This document shows, in pieces, positions 25,619 through 34,468 of a DNA stretch of 37,559 nt. This stretch comes from an uncultured Moraxellaceae bacterium (GTDB lineage Bacteria; Pseudomonadota; Gammaproteobacteria; Pseudomonadales; Moraxellaceae). How positions within the stretch are numbered: position 1 is the first letter of the stretch; each line of letters starts with the position of its first letter. The notes below the pieces were generated by a model. The model ran no database searches and was not told the DNA's origin. It saw nothing but the letters and a program-made list of their open reading frames with translations. The stretch is from positions 1-37,559 of the forward strand of contig CAJXOR010000013.1 in NCBI GenBank assembly GCA_913057715.1, in the 5' to 3' direction. Made by a program: the position numbers and the translations under genes.

Positions 25619-26869
25619 TCACGACTTGAGCCCCATCGCAAAATTGGCCACCAGCGGCTTGATGCCCGGCACCCGATCAAACGCCAAAAGCCCAAGGTTA
25701 CGGGTAAATTTAACCACTGAGCTTTTGTGGGTGAAACCAGCCACCACCGAGTCACAAAACTTGGTAACCCGAGCCTGATCTTTGGCGCGAGCACGCTCAT
25801 AGCTTGCAAGCATTTGGCTGAGTGCGGCGGTATCCACCAGTGATTTGCTGGCTAAAAACTCGCCTATCATCCGCGTGAACACCATGGCGTCGCGCAAGCA
25901 CAGGTTGAAGCCTTGGCCCGCCACCGGATGCAGAGTATGTGCGGCATTTCCCATCAACACCGCGCGCCCGCTAACCTGTCGATCAGCAATCACCTGCACG
26001 AGCGGATAAGATCCGCGTGGACCGCAACGAGTAAAGCGCCCGGCACGCTGACCAAAGGCTTGCTGCAAAACCTGCATAAAATGCCCATCGTTGCCCGCGC
26101 CTACCAGCGCTGACTCCTCGCCTTTTTTAGCGATCCAAACCACACTTCGGCGCAAGTCACCCTTGAGTGGAAGCAGCGCGAGTGGCCCTTGGGGGCCAAA
26201 GCGCTCATAAGCAATACTTTGGTGAGGCTGATCGGTTTCAACGACGCCAACCACCGCGGTTTGACCATAGTCCTTGGTTTGAGCGGTGATCCCGAGCGCC
26301 TGCCGACAAAAAGACCCCTGTCCGTCCGCGGCGACCAAAAGTTGCGTGTTGATTTGTTGTTCGCCCTCACTTGGCCCTACCGTTAAGCTCACGTGGCTGG
26401 AATCTTGCTCAATCGCGCTAATCCTGACTCCGCCAATCAGCTCAATTAAGGGCTCAGACTGAGCAAGGCTAAGCAGTTGCACGCCAAGCCAGCGGTTCTC
26501 AATCACCTGACCAAAGCTCTCCACCTTCTCCTCAGTGGCTAAAAGCCGCGCCTTACCAAAACCACCAATCTCACTGATCTGCACCTGATCAATCGGTTGC
26601 GCGTGACTACCAAGCACCTCCCACAGACCCAGCTCTCGGTAAATCTCAACTGAGCGACGCGATAAGGCGGTATTTCGGCTATCCAGACCTAAGTAATTTT
26701 GATCATCTGGGTCAGGCAGGGTAAAAGCTCTTGCCTCGATCAGCGTCGAGGCGATGCCTGATTTGGCCAGCATCAGTGCTAAAGATAGACCAACCAAGCC
26801 TCCGCCAGCAATCACCACTGGTTTTGGATCCGGTGAAGTTTGCGTCGTTTTTGGATCAGCTGATTTCAA
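25619..26869 (-). CDS. ubiH: 2-octaprenyl-6-methoxyphenol hydroxylase
   Basis: UbiH hydroxylates the ubiquinone ring at C1. The 416-residue product shows VVIAGGGLVGLSLALMLAKSG (FAD fold), the UbiH-type LDSRNTALSRRSVEIYRELGLW, VAADGQGSFCRQ, MGNAAHTLHPVAGQGFNLCLRD and the UbiH-style C-terminus with RNLGLLAFDRVPG. The start is a TTG (26867-26869) overlapping the pepP TGA. It is supported by a full GGAGGT ribosome-binding site 5 bases upstream, inside the end of pepP. Translation is therefore probably coupled to pepP. Confidence in UbiH over its paralogues rests on the N-terminal and C-terminal signatures and the gene order. Confidence 0.9.
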   Translation of the reverse strand: MKSADPKTTQTSPDPKPVVIAGGGLVGLSLALMLAKSGIASTLIEARAFTLPDPDDQNYLGLDSRNTALSRRSVEIYRELGLWEVLGSHAQPIDQVQISEIGGFGKARLLATEEKVESFGQVIENRWLGVQLLSLAQSEPLIELIGGVRISAIEQDSSHVSLTVGPSEGEQQINTQLLVAADGQGSFCRQALGITAQTKDYGQTAVVGVVETDQPHQSIAYERFGPQGPLALLPLKGDLRRSVVWIAKKGEESALVGAGNDGHFMQVLQQAFGQRAGRFTRCGPRGSYPLVQVIADRQVSGRAVLMGNAAHTLHPVAGQGFNLCLRDAMVFTRMIGEFLASKSLVDTAALSQMLASYERARAKDQARVTKFCDSVVAGFTHKSSVVKFTRNLGLLAFDRVPGIKPLVANFAMGLKS

Positions 26870-28221
26870 CCAGCACCTCCATTTTGTTTGTCTTGTGCGC
26901 TTTGCATCAAGGCCTCAATCCCCTCGACAGTTTTGGGGACATCGCCGCTCAGCAGCTGGTGTCCACTCTCGGTGATCAACACATCATCCTCGATTCGCAC
27001 ACCAATCCCGCGATATTGCGCCGGCACACTCTGATCGTCTGGCGGTATATATAGGCCGGGCTCAACCGTGAGTACCATGCCAGCAGCCAGAGTGCGCTCA
27101 GCTTCCGGTATGTTCGGATCGGCGTAACTACCAACATCGTGGACGTCCATGCCCAACCAGTGACCCGTGCCGTGCATGTAGTAGCGCAAGTAGGCTTTGT
27201 CTTTGATCAATTCGGCCACATCGCCGCTCAAGATACCCAGCTCAACCAAGCCCTGAGTCAACACCTTGATCGCCGCCCGGTGATAATCACGGCACAGTTT
27301 GCCTGGACACATCTGATCGATCGCCGCCAACTGAGCATCCAGAACCACCTCATAAACCTGTCGCTGCGCCTCACTGAAGCGCCCACTGACTGGAAAAGTG
27401 CGGGTGATATCGGCAGCGTAGTATTGGTACTCAGCTCCGGCATCGATCAATACCAAGTCCCCATCACTCAAGGGTTCGTTGTTCTCGGTGTAGTGAAGTA
27501 TGCAGGCATTTTTACCGCCAGCGACGATCGAGTTATAGGCCACTTGGCAGCCTGCGCGCTGCATGATGTAGAGCAACTCGCCCTCTAAGGCGTACTCAAG
27601 CATGCCCGGCTTAACGTACTTCATGGCGCACTTGTGCGCCTCGCAGCTGATTCGCGCGGCAGTTTGCATCTGCGCAATCTCAAATGGCGACTTGATCAGG
27701 CGCATCTCATAAAGGATCGGATTGATGTCGATCAAGGTCGCTGGAACCCCATCACCTCGATTTTTCCTCAAAGTATCACTCAGCCATGGATCAACCGATC
27801 CGCTGAAGAGCGTGTTTCGAAAGTTAGAATCACCCAGTCGGCAGTAGAGCACCTGCTTACCAAGAAGCAGATCCGGCATGATCTGATCAATCTCATCAAC
27901 TGAGTACGCTTTGTCAGCGCCAAAGTTCTTCAGCGCCCCCTCAATTCCTGCGCGCTTGCCATCCCAGATCTCTTTATCATGATCTTTAGGGCGAACAAAT
28001 AACTGATAACTGAGCTCGCCGCTTGCGTCTTTTTCGAGCACCATCGCGCTTTTAGGCTCAGCAAAACCCGTCATGTAAAAAAACGAGCTATCAGGTCGAT
28101 ACTTAAAATCAGTGTCGTTGCTGCGACGTGCTTCAGTGTTACTGGCTAAAAAAGCAATCGAGCTTGGCGGCATCTTCGCCGCAAAATCCGCTCGTCGATC
28201 GGCGTAGGTCTGTTTTGGCAT
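26866..28221 (-). CDS. pepP: Xaa-Pro aminopeptidase (aminopeptidase P)
   Basis: PepP removes N-terminal residues that precede proline, using two manganese ions. The N-terminal creatinase-like domain (FLASNTEARRSNDTDFKYRPDSSFFYMTGF) is followed by the pita-bread catalytic domain. Metal ligands are visible in LIDAGAEYQYYAADITRTFPV (two Asp), HGTGHWLGMDVHD (His), LTVEPGLYIP (Glu) and GVRIEDDVLIT (Glu). At 451 residues the length is typical (~440). The ATG has AGGCG just upstream. It lies downstream of ygfB and overlaps the start of ubiH by 4 bases, the conserved ygfB-pepP-ubiH-ubiI cluster. Confidence 0.97.
   Translation of the reverse strand: MPKQTYADRRADFAAKMPPSSIAFLASNTEARRSNDTDFKYRPDSSFFYMTGFAEPKSAMVLEKDASGELSYQLFVRPKDHDKEIWDGKRAGIEGALKNFGADKAYSVDEIDQIMPDLLLGKQVLYCRLGDSNFRNTLFSGSVDPWLSDTLRKNRGDGVPATLIDINPILYEMRLIKSPFEIAQMQTAARISCEAHKCAMKYVKPGMLEYALEGELLYIMQRAGCQVAYNSIVAGGKNACILHYTENNEPLSDGDLVLIDAGAEYQYYAADITRTFPVSGRFSEAQRQVYEVVLDAQLAAIDQMCPGKLCRDYHRAAIKVLTQGLVELGILSGDVAELIKDKAYLRYYMHGTGHWLGMDVHDVGSYADPNIPEAERTLAAGMVLTVEPGLYIPPDDQSVPAQYRGIGVRIEDDVLITESGHQLLSGDVPKTVEGIEALMQSAQDKQNGGAG
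26875..26880 (-). promoter_or_regulatory. Consensus ribosome-binding site for ubiH inside pepP
   Basis: GGAGGT on the minus strand, 5 bases before the TTG start of ubiH and within the last codons of pepP. It is a near-perfect Shine-Dalgarno and the reason for accepting a TTG start there. Confidence 0.8.
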
Positions 28222-28434
28222 CGCCTATTTCCTTGCTTAAATATGTCTTTAGCTTACCACTCAGTGCAAAACTGCGGCCGCAGCGCTTTGTGCCGGTTTG
28301 TAACCCTGAGCCAACTGCGCGGCTGCTAACTGCCTGTCGATAACCGGCTCGATCCCAAAAGTTAAAAGCGCATCGACTTCAGCAAAATGTCACCTTAGCC
28401 TGCCTCCAACCAAAGCACCCAGTCCGCCAGATCC

Positions 28435-29073
28435 TTAAGAGAACCCTTGAGGCTTAGGGATGGTGGGATCAATTTGGCTCAAGCCTCCGAGCATCGGGAT
28501 CTTTTCAACGGGCACCAGTCGACTGGGGTTAGCCAGCGCAACCGGCACCATGCGCGCAAATTCATACAGCGCCTCAAAATCAGCCAGTGCCGCATCCATC
28601 GTCTCCTCACTTGCCTCGCTCTCCTCCAAACCCTCTTCATCCACCTCAAAACGCGCCAAAGTCGCCAGACTCCGCAGCATCTCGGTGTCAGCCGGACTGG
28701 GGCGTGCGCCACTGCTGCCAAAGCCAGTTAAGAAGCCATTTGCCCAATCTTTAAGCGCCAAAAACCGCACTACCAGCGCATGCGACTCGTCCGGCAACAG
28801 CGGGCTGAACTCGTAAACATCTTCTAGATCGGTGAGCTCAGCGGCCAAATCCTCAGCCTCTTGAGCAAAAAAATCGAGCAAGTCACTTGGCATCGGATCA
28901 AAAAAGGAAGCCTCAAACACTTGATTCCACTGCGCAGCCTCAGGGCTTTGAACCACGCAGAGCAAACCGGTTGCAAACCCGTGCAGCTCGCTCAGACGCA
29001 TCTCGTGCCAGTCATCGTAAGCCTCGCCAAGCGCTTTGGCCCAATCATCCCAACCCGATATCGAATCTTTCAT
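28435..29073 (-). CDS. ygfB: UPF0149 family protein YgfB
   Basis: The 212-residue acidic protein carries the family signatures LSELHGFATGLLC near residue 28 and KDWANGFLTGFG near residue 108, plus a C-terminal block DALADFEALYEFARMV. YgfB proteins are all-helical and lack known enzymatic activity; in Pseudomonas a homologue has been connected to control of resistance genes. Many Glu/Asp residues occur in the 145-165 segment. It is first in the ygfB-pepP-ubiH-ubiI cluster, divergent from the zapB-like gene. The 213 bases between it and pepP hold no gene; I saw only a 12-bp palindrome, CTGCGGCCGCAG, there. Confidence 0.92.
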   Translation of the reverse strand: MKDSISGWDDWAKALGEAYDDWHEMRLSELHGFATGLLCVVQSPEAAQWNQVFEASFFDPMPSDLLDFFAQEAEDLAAELTDLEDVYEFSPLLPDESHALVVRFLALKDWANGFLTGFGSSGARPSPADTEMLRSLATLARFEVDEEGLEESEASEETMDAALADFEALYEFARMVPVALANPSRLVPVEKIPMLGGLSQIDPTIPKPQGFS

Positions 29074-29200
29074 CTTGCCTCCTGTGAACTGCGGTTAGCG
29101 CTTGATTCATTGTGTGCGCGCTCAATACCGGTTATTTTACTTATCATTCGTGGGTCAAGTATGGTTATCTGACCCGAACCAATCCAAATGGCGACCCGTT

Positions 29201-29572
29201 ATGCTAAGCGATCTTAAAACCCTCCACGAGCTGATCAAGACGCTCGGAGAAAACAATCGCAAGCTTAGATCTGAGCTTGAGTCGCTCAGGAGTGAAGACA
29301 CGGTGCCGCGCGGTGATTGGGAGTCGGAGCGTGAGCAACAGCGCCAAGCTAGCCGAGAGCTGGAACAGGCCAGTCAAGAGTTGCTCGCGCACAAACAGCG
29401 CATCCGTATGCTTGAGGCGGAGCTGAGCGCCAAACGCCAGTCTGTCGTTAATCTTGATCAGCAGGTTCAAGTGCTTGAAGATAAAAACGAGCAGCTGACG
29501 GTGAAGTTGCAAATCAACCTTGAGCGCGCCAAAGCGATCATGAACCGGCTCAAAAGTATTGAGGAGTCCTGA
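29201..29572 (+). CDS. ZapB-like coiled-coil protein (TIGR02449 type)
   Basis: About 123 residues, almost entirely heptad-patterned coiled coil: LSDLKTLHELIKTLGENNRKLRSELESL at the start and LDQQVQVLEDKNEQLTVKLQ...AKAIMNRLKSIEES at the end. The ending and the position directly upstream of zapA match the small family often called TIGR02449/ZapB-like in pseudomonads. This copy is about twice the usual ~65-70 residues, as if the coil was extended in the middle. I start at the ATG at 29201, since the longer frame from 29102 adds a non-coil stretch and lacks a ribosome-binding site. A role in division-ring organisation is inferred. zapA follows 81 bases later. Confidence 0.7.
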   Translation: MLSDLKTLHELIKTLGENNRKLRSELESLRSEDTVPRGDWESEREQQRQASRELEQASQELLAHKQRIRMLEAELSAKRQSVVNLDQQVQVLEDKNEQLTVKLQINLERAKAIMNRLKSIEES

Positions 29573-29653
29573 TCGCTTGAGGGCACATTAGATTGATGGC
29601 GCGTCTATACGCGGCTTGATTCACCCCTACCGAACACACCCAAAGGAACACTT

Positions 29654-29947
29654 ATGGCAAATCCACTCACGGTCAGCATCCAGCTGTTGGGTAACAGCTA
29701 CGACGTCGGCTGTAAGCCAGAAGATCAACAGTCGCTCAAGCAGGCGGGGCTTAAGATCAACCAGATGATGCTTGATATCAAAAAAACCGCACCCAACCTT
29801 TCGCAGGAAAAACTGCTGGTGCTGAGCGCCCTGACGCTTTGCACGCAGTTAGGCGATAACGAGAAAAACTCTGAAGAAGCCTATAAAAGCGCGCGCCTGC
29901 TGGAGAAGATGATTGTAGAGACGCGCCACCTCAGCAACATCAATTAG
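29654..29947 (+). CDS. zapA: Cell division protein ZapA
   Basis: ZapA bundles FtsZ filaments at the division site. The 97-residue product has normal length. The N-terminal globular part reads VSIQLLGNSYDVGCKPEDQQSLKQAGLKINQMM, followed by a helical dimer/tetramer segment LSQEKLLVLSALTLCTQLGD and a C-terminal coiled coil. AAAGGA lies seven bases before the ATG. Its last 8 bases overlap the end of the convergent PP0621-type gene. In enterics and pseudomonads the next gene is ssrS (6S RNA); it is not seen here. Confidence 0.93.
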   Translation: MANPLTVSIQLLGNSYDVGCKPEDQQSLKQAGLKINQMMLDIKKTAPNLSQEKLLVLSALTLCTQLGDNEKNSEEAYKSARLLEKMIVETRHLSNIN

Positions 29948-30257
29948 ATTGCTGATAATCGATTAAGTGCTCGGCGCTACAAAAGTGCACCCCGGCCTGT
30001 GTGATTGCCTCTTCGCGGGTCAAAGTCTTGCCGCAGGTCGCGCAAATTAGCGAGTTTGAATCCTGAGTTTGCTCAGGTTTATCCAGCGCAGGGCTAGTCA
30101 CAGCGCGGTCTGCTGCCAAACCCACTTCAACTTCAGCCGGCTTAGCTGGCGCGTCTTGATTGGGGAGCGGCAATCGCCCTCGAGTGGGGTACATGATCCG
30201 CGCAAACACCCACATGCCAACCAGGATCGAGAAAAACAAAAATATCACGCCCGCCAT
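29940..30257 (-). CDS. PP0621 family small membrane protein
   Basis: The 105-residue product has one N-terminal membrane helix (GVIFLFFSILVGMWVFARIMY, about residues 3-23), a short basic/proline-rich linker, an acidic variable middle, and a C-terminal metal-binding-looking module with ICATCGKTL and VHFCSAEHL (three Cys and two His). This arrangement is that of the PP0621 family of unknown function. The C-terminal zinc-ribbon-like part would lie in the cytoplasm or periplasm depending on orientation, which I cannot tell. It is convergent with and overlaps zapA by 8 bases. Confidence 0.72.
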   Translation of the reverse strand: MAGVIFLFFSILVGMWVFARIMYPTRGRLPLPNQDAPAKPAEVEVGLAADRAVTSPALDKPEQTQDSNSLICATCGKTLTREEAITQAGVHFCSAEHLIDYQQSN

Positions 30258-30719
30258 AGTGCTGATCCTAAGTTTGAAAAAATTTATCTACGTTTAAGTA
30301 TGGCCAACGATTCGCTCACACCTATCCAATTAGAGCACGCGGACAGGCTAAGCTTCGCATGAGAGCAGCTGATTGGAGCAAAAGCGCGCGATTCACTGAA
30401 CCAAAATTTGAGGCATTTATTGACTCGCAAAACCACCACAAGTGAGTCTGAGAATTAAATGAGTAGGAATCACTCAGTGAAGCAAAAGACCCCTTAGCAA
30501 CTCTAGATAAGCGACAGCTCTTGCCCAAAGTGTAAACTACCGCGCCGAAGCCACCCGTCATTGGCACAAAATTTAACTCAAAAAAATTACCCAAATCGGT
30601 GCAACCAAGTTTGCTTAGCTGCCACGCCAAGCGGCATCTGTGGTTTAATAACTGGTTCAAATTCTCAAGTCAGTTGATGCCCCGATTTCGGTGTCATTTG
30701 ATCAATTTTAAGGTTACCC
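30258..30719. other. Long intergenic region without a supported gene
   Basis: These 462 bases lie between the divergent PP0621-type gene and nadE. I find no tRNA, no recognisable 6S RNA or tmRNA ends, and no clear promoter. A 112-codon minus-strand frame starting with TTG spans most of it, but has no ribosome-binding site and no familiar motif. The sequence is A/T-rich with small inverted repeats such as TGAGT...ACTCA near 30460-30478. It is the largest gap in an otherwise tight window and could hold an RNA gene or the nadE leader. Confidence 0.4.
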
Positions 30720-32354
30720 ATGTCTCAACCACTCAAAATCGCACTCGCCCAACAAAAATTTCAAGTAGGTGCTGTCGAAACCAACGTCCGCCACATGGTG
30801 GCACTAGCTGAAGAAGCCAAAGTTAAAGGCGCCGACCTGATCGTCTTTAGCGAATTGGCGCTGATTGGCTATCCGCCAGAAGACCTGCTGCACCGCTCCA
30901 ATCTGTCAAACCGTGTGCAAAAAGCTTTGCAAACGCTTGCTCAAGTTGAGGGGATCGCGATTGTCGTCGGTTATCCGCACTTAGACAACTACGGGTGCTT
31001 CAACTCGGTGGCGATCTTGGAGGGTGGTCGTCAGCGCGGTTTCTACCACAAGCAAGTGCTACCGAATTCCGGCGTGTTTGATGAGAAGCGCTACTTTACT
31101 GAAGGCAAAAACTCCGTCTGCTTTGATTATCAAGGCTACAAGATCGGTCTCTTGGTGTGCGAGGATCTGTGGACGCCTGAGCCGATCAAAAACCTAAAAG
31201 ACGCCGAAGTAGATCTGGTTATCACCCTAAACGCCTCGCCTTTTGAGCAGGGCAAACAGCAGCGCCGTAAAGCGGTGATCGAAGATCGCATCAAGGAAAC
31301 TGGCCTGCCGATCCTCTATGTGAACGCGGTTGGATCGCAGGACGATCTGGTGTTCGACGGCGGCTCGATGGCCTACGCCAAAGCCGGTGATCTGGCTTAC
31401 GAGATGAGCCGCTTTGAGCCGGGTCTGGGTTTGATTGAGTTCAATGGCAACTTTAGCCAAGCTCAGCTCGCCGGTGAGCTCTCCGCCATGGGCGAGACTT
31501 ACTATGCACTGGTGGTTGGCCTGCGCGAGTACGTCAAAGCCACTGGCTTTCAAAAGGTGCTGATTGGTTTATCCGGCGGTATCGACTCAGCACTGACGCT
31601 GTGTTTGGCTGCTGACGCGCTGGGTAGTGACAACGTCCATGCCGTGATGATGCCCTTTGAATTCACCTCTGAAGCTAGCGTAGAAGATGCCGAGGTGCTG
31701 GCTAAAACCCTAAAAGTTAACTACTCAAACCTGCCGATCTTCGACGCCTACGCAGGCATGATGAGCGCGCTTGGCAACTCTTTTGAGGGCTTAGATGCCG
31801 ACGCGGCCGAGGAGAACCTGCAAGCGCGTCTTCGCGGCACGCTGCTGATGGCGCTTTCCAACAAGTTTGGTCACTTGGTGCTGGCTACCGGCAACAAGTC
31901 GGAGCTGGCCGTTGGTTACTGCACGCTTTACGGTGATATGTGCGGCGGCTATGCACCGCTCAAAGACGTCTACAAAACTCAGGTGTATGAGCTGGCGAAC
32001 TACCGTAACTCACTGGGCGGCGATCCGCTGATTCCTGAGCGCATCATCACCCGTCCGCCGACCGCTGAGCTGCGCGCCGATCAAACCGATCAGGACAGCT
32101 TGCCCGATTATGAGATCCTCGATCAGATTCTAAAGGGTTATGTTGAGCAGTCTGCTTCGGTCGATCAGATCATCGATCAGGGTTCTGATCAGGGCATCGA
32201 TGCTAAGACCGTCAAGCGCATCGTCAAACTGGTTGACGCAAACGAGTACAAGCGCCGTCAGGGTGCCATCGGTCCTAAGATCACGCCTATGGCCTTTGGC
32301 CGCGAGCGCCGCTACCCGATCATGAACCACTGGCTAAAAGGCATGAACGAGTAA
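30720..32354 (+). CDS. nadE: Glutamine-dependent NAD+ synthetase
   Basis: This two-domain enzyme amidates nicotinic acid adenine dinucleotide to NAD+ with glutamine as nitrogen donor. Residues 1-~265 are a nitrilase-type glutaminase with Glu45 (FSELAL), Lys111 (YHKQVLPNSGVFDE) and Cys147 (VCEDLW). From ~residue 275 lies the synthetase, with the ATP-pyrophosphatase loop LIGLSGGIDSALTL near residue 283, then LATGNKSELAVGYCTLYGDMCGGYAPLKDVYKT and the C-terminal RRQGAIGPKITPMAFGRERRYPI. Length 544 fits bacterial two-domain NadE, unlike the short ammonia-dependent E. coli enzyme. AAGG lies six bases before the ATG, and a strong terminator follows. Confidence 0.96.
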   Translation: MSQPLKIALAQQKFQVGAVETNVRHMVALAEEAKVKGADLIVFSELALIGYPPEDLLHRSNLSNRVQKALQTLAQVEGIAIVVGYPHLDNYGCFNSVAILEGGRQRGFYHKQVLPNSGVFDEKRYFTEGKNSVCFDYQGYKIGLLVCEDLWTPEPIKNLKDAEVDLVITLNASPFEQGKQQRRKAVIEDRIKETGLPILYVNAVGSQDDLVFDGGSMAYAKAGDLAYEMSRFEPGLGLIEFNGNFSQAQLAGELSAMGETYYALVVGLREYVKATGFQKVLIGLSGGIDSALTLCLAADALGSDNVHAVMMPFEFTSEASVEDAEVLAKTLKVNYSNLPIFDAYAGMMSALGNSFEGLDADAAEENLQARLRGTLLMALSNKFGHLVLATGNKSELAVGYCTLYGDMCGGYAPLKDVYKTQVYELANYRNSLGGDPLIPERIITRPPTAELRADQTDQDSLPDYEILDQILKGYVEQSASVDQIIDQGSDQGIDAKTVKRIVKLVDANEYKRRQGAIGPKITPMAFGRERRYPIMNHWLKGMNE

Positions 32355-32373
32355 TTCGGTAAAAGCTGATAGC

Positions 32374-32405
32374 AAAATGGGAACCTGTTACGGTTCCCAT
32401 TTTTT
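32374..32405 (+). terminator. Rho-independent terminator after nadE
   Basis: AAAATGGGAACC (32374-32385) pairs perfectly with GGTTCCCATTTT (32392-32403) around TGTTAC, ending in a run of T on the plus strand. It begins about 20 bases after the nadE stop. A/T flanks make it plausible in both directions, so it may also end the convergent dcd transcript. Confidence 0.92.
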
Positions 32406-32462
32406 ATGGATTTAAGACGGGTTTTCATCAAATGCCCGAATCAGACTCTAGGATCTTAAGCC

Positions 32463-33038
32463 CTAGATTTTAGGCAGCGTCACACCCTCTTGCCCCTGAT
32501 ACTTACCGCCGCGATCCTTATAGCTGGTTTCGCACACATCGTCAGGTAGGCTCTGGAAAAACAGCATCTGCGCGACGCCCTCACCGGCATAAATCTTAGC
32601 TGGTAAGTTGGTGGTGTTTGAGAACTCAAGCGTCACGTGACCCTCCCACTCAGGCTCAAGCGGAGTGACATTGACGATGATCCCGCAGCGCGCGTAGGTG
32701 GACTTGCCCAAACAGATGGTGAGCACGTCGCGCGGGATCTTGAAGTACTCTACCGTGCGGGCGAGCGCAAAGGAGTTCGGCGGGATGATACAAACCTCTG
32801 AGTGAATATCGATAAAAGACTTCTCATCGAAGTTTTTCGGGTCGACCACGACCGAGTGGACGTTGGTAAACACCTTGAACTCAGGTGAGCAGCGCACGTC
32901 ATAGCCATAGCTTGAGGTGCCATAGCTGACCAGTTTTTCGCCTGCTTCGTTATAGCGCACCTGGCCTGCTTCAAACGGCGCAATCATGGCGTGTTCCTCT
33001 GCCATGCGGCGAATCCAGCGGTCTGATTTGATCGCCAT
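32463..33038 (-). CDS. dcd: dCTP deaminase
   Basis: Dcd deaminates dCTP to dUTP, feeding dTMP synthesis through dUTPase. The 191-residue product has the family length and landmarks: [71 protein letters not shown] (with the catalytic Glu in LEPEWEGH) and [10 protein letters not shown]. The ATG has AAGGAT seven bases upstream. It lies 50 bases downstream of apbC on the same strand; the metG/apbC-dcd arrangement is shared with pseudomonads. Confidence 0.98.
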   Translation of the reverse strand: MAIKSDRWIRRMAEEHAMIAPFEAGQVRYNEAGEKLVSYGTSSYGYDVRCSPEFKVFTNVHSVVVDPKNFDEKSFIDIHSEVCIIPPNSFALARTVEYFKIPRDVLTICLGKSTYARCGIIVNVTPLEPEWEGHVTLEFSNTTNLPAKIYAGEGVAQMLFFQSLPDDVCETSYKDRGGKYQGQEGVTLPKI

Positions 33039-33088
33039 GCAACTTATCCTTTTTTATTAATCCCTAAAACTCTAAACGCCATTGAGGT

Positions 33089-34468
33089 TTAAAAAAACCG
33101 CGGCGTCGCGCTGCCCGATTCTAGCATAGCCAGTTCATTTTTCACGGCCTCTGCCAGCGCTGCGTATACGGGAGCGGCGCTATCCTCGGCCAACACACTG
33201 GGGTAACCACGGTCGGCATTTTCGCGAATCTCAGCGTTCAATGGCACCTTGGCCAGCACCGGCACACCTTTGAGTTTCGCGATCTGATCCGCTCCACCCT
33301 CACCAAACACGTGCGACTCATGCCCGCAGTTCTCGCAAACATGCATGCTCATGTTTTCGATCAGACCCAGCACCTTTATGCCGACTTTTTCAAACATCGC
33401 GATGCCTTTTTTGGCATCGATACAAGCGATGTCCTGCGGGGTGGTGACCACCAGAGCGCCGGTGACCTTGACGCGCTGCGCGATGGTCAGCTGCAAATCA
33501 CCGGTGCCAGGCGGCATATCGATGATTAGCACATCAAGCATCGGCCAATTGGTTTGGTTGAAGAGCTGCAAGAGTGCGCCGGTCGCTTTAGGGCCACGCC
33601 AGACGATCGGCGTATCATCGTCCCCAGTCAGATTGCCGATCGAGAGCATGGCTAGTCCGTGCGCCTCTATCGGCACAAAAGCGTCGTTTTCAACATCAGG
33701 CACTTGTCCGCGTACCCCAAGCAGCATCGGCACGCTGGGGCCGTAGATATCGGCATCCAGCAGACCAGTCTTGAGGCCACTTTTTTGTAGTGCCAGTGCC
33801 AGATTGACTGCCGTCGTCGACTTACCAACCCCGCCCTTAGCTGAAGACACCAAAACTACCTGCTTGATCCTTGGGTGGATAGTGAGGGCATCTTGCGGCG
33901 TTGCATCTGAATCTGGCTTCTCTGGGTTTGAGGGCTTAGGGCGGGGTTGTGGCTCGGGGTCAGCGATCTTAGGAGCAGGCTTAGCTGCTAGGTCTTGAGG
34001 CACATTAAACTCGGACTGCCTGATCGCACGCTCGTACGCCGGATCATGAGCCTGTACCGCATGCTGAGAGGCGAGATCAGCCCCTTTACCTGCCGCTTTG
34101 GGGTCAATACTGCGATCAGCATGCGGGGCACCTGAAGAGCCCTGCTCGGCATCTGGCTGAGTAGGGATCTGTGCGGTCTGATCCATGTCACTCAAACTCC
34201 AGACCAAGTTAATCCTCACTTGCTTGATTCCATAAGGCGCAAGCAACTGCTGCAGATCATCACCGATCACTTCGGGAGACTTGGTCACATCTGAGGGCAA
34301 AGCCAGATCCAGCTGTAACATGTGTTTTTCGGTGTGGATCTGCTCAACAAAAGCCGCGATCGATACCAGCGAGCCCCTGATCGCGATATGGTAGCTCAGC
34401 AGCACCGCATCGATCGAGGCGTCATCAAGGCTCGGTAGATTTTGTTTTTTCCCGAAAAATGGATTCAT
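33089..34468 (-). CDS. apbC: Iron-sulfur cluster carrier protein ApbC (Mrp)
   Basis: Mrp/ApbC is a P-loop ATPase that binds and transfers Fe-S clusters. The N-terminal ~95 residues resemble the MIP18/DUF59-type domain. About 100 residues rich in Pro, Ala, Asp and Lys follow and look disordered. The ATPase domain has the deviant Walker A VSSAKGGVGKST near residue 210, LLDADIYGPSVPMLLG, VIIDMPPGTGDLQLT and the cluster-binding CxxC in MHVCENCGHESHVFG. At 459 residues it is longer than typical (~360), through the linker. I start at MNPFFGKK (34468), which has AGG eight bases upstream, and not at a longer frame. Divergent from metG, upstream of dcd. Confidence 0.93.
   Translation of the reverse strand: MNPFFGKKQNLPSLDDASIDAVLLSYHIAIRGSLVSIAAFVEQIHTEKHMLQLDLALPSDVTKSPEVIGDDLQQLLAPYGIKQVRINLVWSLSDMDQTAQIPTQPDAEQGSSGAPHADRSIDPKAAGKGADLASQHAVQAHDPAYERAIRQSEFNVPQDLAAKPAPKIADPEPQPRPKPSNPEKPDSDATPQDALTIHPRIKQVVLVSSAKGGVGKSTTAVNLALALQKSGLKTGLLDADIYGPSVPMLLGVRGQVPDVENDAFVPIEAHGLAMLSIGNLTGDDDTPIVWRGPKATGALLQLFNQTNWPMLDVLIIDMPPGTGDLQLTIAQRVKVTGALVVTTPQDIACIDAKKGIAMFEKVGIKVLGLIENMSMHVCENCGHESHVFGEGGADQIAKLKGVPVLAKVPLNAEIRENADRGYPSVLAEDSAAPVYAALAEAVKNELAMLESGSATPRFF

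Noticed and set aside
25591-25809. 73-codon N-terminal extension of the ubiI frame overlapping ubiH
   Set aside because: The sequence is an out-of-frame reading of ubiH; the FAD fold begins right after the ATG at 25590, which has its own ribosome-binding site.
28460-28816. 118-codon Ser-rich plus-strand frame opposite ygfB
   Set aside because: Antisense shadow of ygfB; its composition follows from the complement of that gene.
30322-30660. 112-codon minus-strand frame in the PP0621-nadE gap
   Set aside because: It starts with TTG, has no ribosome-binding site and shows no family motif or coding-like composition.
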